64,000 bases of DNA from Accumulibacter sp964420975 (lineage in GTDB: Bacteria; Pseudomonadota; Gammaproteobacteria; Burkholderiales; Rhodocyclaceae), in the NCBI GenBank assembly GCA_964420975.1, contig CAYQVH010000006.1, forward strand, positions 88,715 through 152,714, given 5' to 3'. A program made the translations under genes and the position numbers. The notes under the pieces are model-generated. The model searched no databases. It was not told where the DNA came from and worked only from the letters and a program-made list of their open reading frames with translations. Shown here in pieces: positions 62,822 to 64,000 of this stretch. Positions within the stretch are counted from its first letter, which is position 1. Each line of letters opens with the position of its first letter.

Positions 62822-63081
62822 GTTGGGAAATTGTTTATGCCACGCAAGCAATGAAAGACGCAAAGAAGCTTGCTGCAAGTGGTCTTAAGCCGAAGGCACA
62901 GGAACTCCTCGTGGTTCTTGCCGAAGATCCATTCAAAAATCCACCGCCCTTCGAAAAATTGGTCGGTGATCTTACTGGCGCGTACTCTCGTCGCATCAAT
63001 ATTCAGCACCGCATTGTGTACGAGGTCTTTACCAAAGAGAAAACGGTTCGTGTCCTACGCATGTGGACACACTATGAGTGA
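62818..63081 (+). CDS. yoeB: YoeB-family mRNA-cleaving toxin
   Basis: An 87-residue toxin from GTG 62818: SWEIVYATQAMKDAKKLAAS, GLKPKAQELL, then TGAYSRRINIQHRIVYEV and RVLRMWTHYE. The RelE-like fold with C-terminal His and Tyr of the family (HYE) is complete, so ribosome-dependent mRNA cleavage at the A site is expected. The longer GTG at 62815 is possible but MSWE is the usual start. YefM should neutralise it. Confidence 0.95.
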   Translation: MSWEIVYATQAMKDAKKLAASGLKPKAQELLVVLAEDPFKNPPPFEKLVGDLTGAYSRRINIQHRIVYEVFTKEKTVRVLRMWTHYE

Positions 63082-63100
63082 GCCGAGGCCCAACTACCAA

Positions 63101-63130
63101 GGTTAGATCGTGCTTGCCACGATCTGAACC
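63101..63130 (+). terminator. Putative terminator after yefM-yoeB
   Basis: GGTTAGATCGTG pairs with CACGATCTGAACC, with one bulged base, followed by CTTTGTT. The remaining 63131-63392 has no recognised gene or structure. Confidence 0.5.
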
Positions 63131-63392
63131 CTTTGTTGGACGAGCCCGGCCCCTGAGCGGCGAGGCGGGCGCTGTATAGCAAATATCTTTTTGGAATCAT
63201 CCCGGCAGCAGGCCGGATCGGCGGCGGGTTCTGAATCGGCAGCGTCTGGCCTGCCCTTGCGACAAAGCCGGGCCGAATGGGGGCGAAAGCGCGGGGTTCT
63301 CGTGTGCGGGCCGCTGATTGTTGGGGAGCCCCTCCCTCAGCTTGTGGGCGCCCCTTCCCCGCCGCTTGTTAGCGAATGGTTCGCCGACAGGA

Positions 63393-63941
63393 TCAGAGGG
63401 CACTGCCTGGGGCAAGCGGCATCAACGGCCCTCCCGCGAGCGCCGACGGAATGCGCGTCTTCACGATCATCCTCACCGCCCCGCAGCACGCGCAGATGAT
63501 GGGCGCGCGTTTCCTCATCCACGCCGAAGCCAGAGGGGGCACGAATTTCAGCAGCCAATGCAGCGACGCGATCAAACGCTTGCCGTTCGGATGCAGAAAG
63601 CCAAAATTGCGCGCCCGTCGAAATCCCTTCGGCAGCACAGGCTGTAGCACCAGCCAGAGGAAATCGGCACCGGCCACGGTGCGTTGCTCCCTTTGTCCCG
63701 TCTTCGCGTTTCGATCGCGAAATATCCCCTGGCCGTTGCGGCAGGCCAGAATATCCTCCTCACGGATGACGCCCCGATACCGATAGCGACCGAGGTAGAG
63801 GAGCGCCGAGGCGCCACTGCCGACGGCTTTGCAATCGACCACCCACTGTGTCGGATAGCCCGCCGGCAGTGCGAGTCCGGCAGCGGTGATCCCGGCCAGC
63901 ATCCTGGCCCGGAAGACCTTGGCCAACGCCTTGTGACTGAA
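63393..63941 (-). pseudogene. IS91-family transposase, truncated at its 5' part
   Basis: On the minus strand 63941-63393 gives the C-terminal part of the Y2/IS91 transposase: FSHKALAKVFRARMLAGIT, PTQWVVDCKAVGSGASALLY, YRYRGVIREEDILACRNGQG and GADFLWLVLQPVLPKGFRRA, then NFGFLHPNGKRLI. A TGA codon lies immediately before the Phe at 63942-63944, and upstream sequence to the window edge does not match. So the N-terminal half, with the zinc-binding and catalytic domains, is missing. The element is inactive as seen here. Confidence 0.85.
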
Positions 63942-64000
63942 TCAACCTAAAAACCTCAGTTAGCCGATTCCATAAGCATCGAGGATTGGAAGTGCAGGAG

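Overview
The window is high-GC, densely packed chromosomal DNA from a betaproteobacterium, most likely a Rhodocyclales member close to Candidatus Accumulibacter. This is inferred from gene content and order, not from a database search. Supporting signs are a petABC operon running straight into sspA-sspB, the PVWY form of the cytochrome b motif (seen in beta/gamma classes), dnaX-ybaB-recR beside the SRP RNA gene, a tungsten aldehyde oxidoreductase cluster like that of Aromatoleum, and a polyhydroxyalkanoate-system protein. A 100-N run at 55663-55762 shows that this is a scaffold with an assembly gap.

Layout. 1-4 kb: the end of a persulfide dioxygenase-rhodanese fusion, then a circularly permuted ATP-grasp / alpha-E / Anbu-protease operon. 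4-4.7 kb: transposase debris. 4.7-11.6 kb (minus strand): an L,D-transpeptidase, Dtd, a zinc-type CDF exporter, and a second peptide-ligase locus (transglutaminase plus an ATP-grasp/alpha-E fusion). 11.8-14.9 kb: an IS110-like remnant, a c-type cytochrome of unlike base composition, a redoxin-membrane fusion and a MazEF-like toxin-antitoxin pair. 15-21.8 kb (minus): sspB, sspA, petC, petB, petA, recR, ybaB, dnaX and the 4.5S/SRP RNA. 21.8-26 kb (minus): the aldehyde:ferredoxin oxidoreductase cluster (aorABC, a MoaD-like gene and an unknown gene). 26-28.8 kb: a phosphatase, a CBS protein, a cache-type protein and a lipoprotein.

28.9-34.1 kb: a tandem glycine riboswitch with its own promoter and an overlapping terminator controls gcvT-gcvH-gcvP, followed by a glutathione peroxidase. 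34.2-38.6 kb: a DUF455 protein, a small acidic protein, an unusual ClpX-like ATPase lacking the known substrate- and ClpP-docking features, an alpha/beta hydrolase and two unknown proteins. 38.9-42.7 kb: lutABC for L-lactate oxidation, divergent from a FadR-type regulator with a clear operator. 42.9-48.6 kb: rpmE, an ArnT-like glycosyltransferase, orn, an Ste24-like protease, a pterin dehydratase, rsgA, a PHA-system protein, and tRNA-Ala(GGC) and tRNA-Glu(TTC) behind a near-consensus promoter. 48.7-49.1 kb: integrase wreckage beside the tRNAs. 49.2-54.3 kb: a complete ureDABCEFG urease operon. 54.3-62.1 kb: a YitT-type membrane protein, two near-identical small secreted repeat proteins (one interrupted by the assembly gap), an MFS/spermidine-synthase fusion, a DUF547 protein and a VTT-domain/flavin reductase fusion. 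62.1-64 kb: a mobile-element margin with a primase zinc-finger fragment, a YefM-YoeB pair and a truncated IS91-type transposase.

Functionally, the window links respiration (bc1 complex, lactate oxidation, tungsten aldehyde oxidation), nitrogen release (urease, glycine cleavage), housekeeping RNA/DNA functions and peptide-modification chemistry. The least explained items are the ClpX-like ATPase with its small neighbour, the split ATP-grasp/alpha-E/Anbu system, the last gene of the aor cluster and the duplicated secreted repeat proteins.
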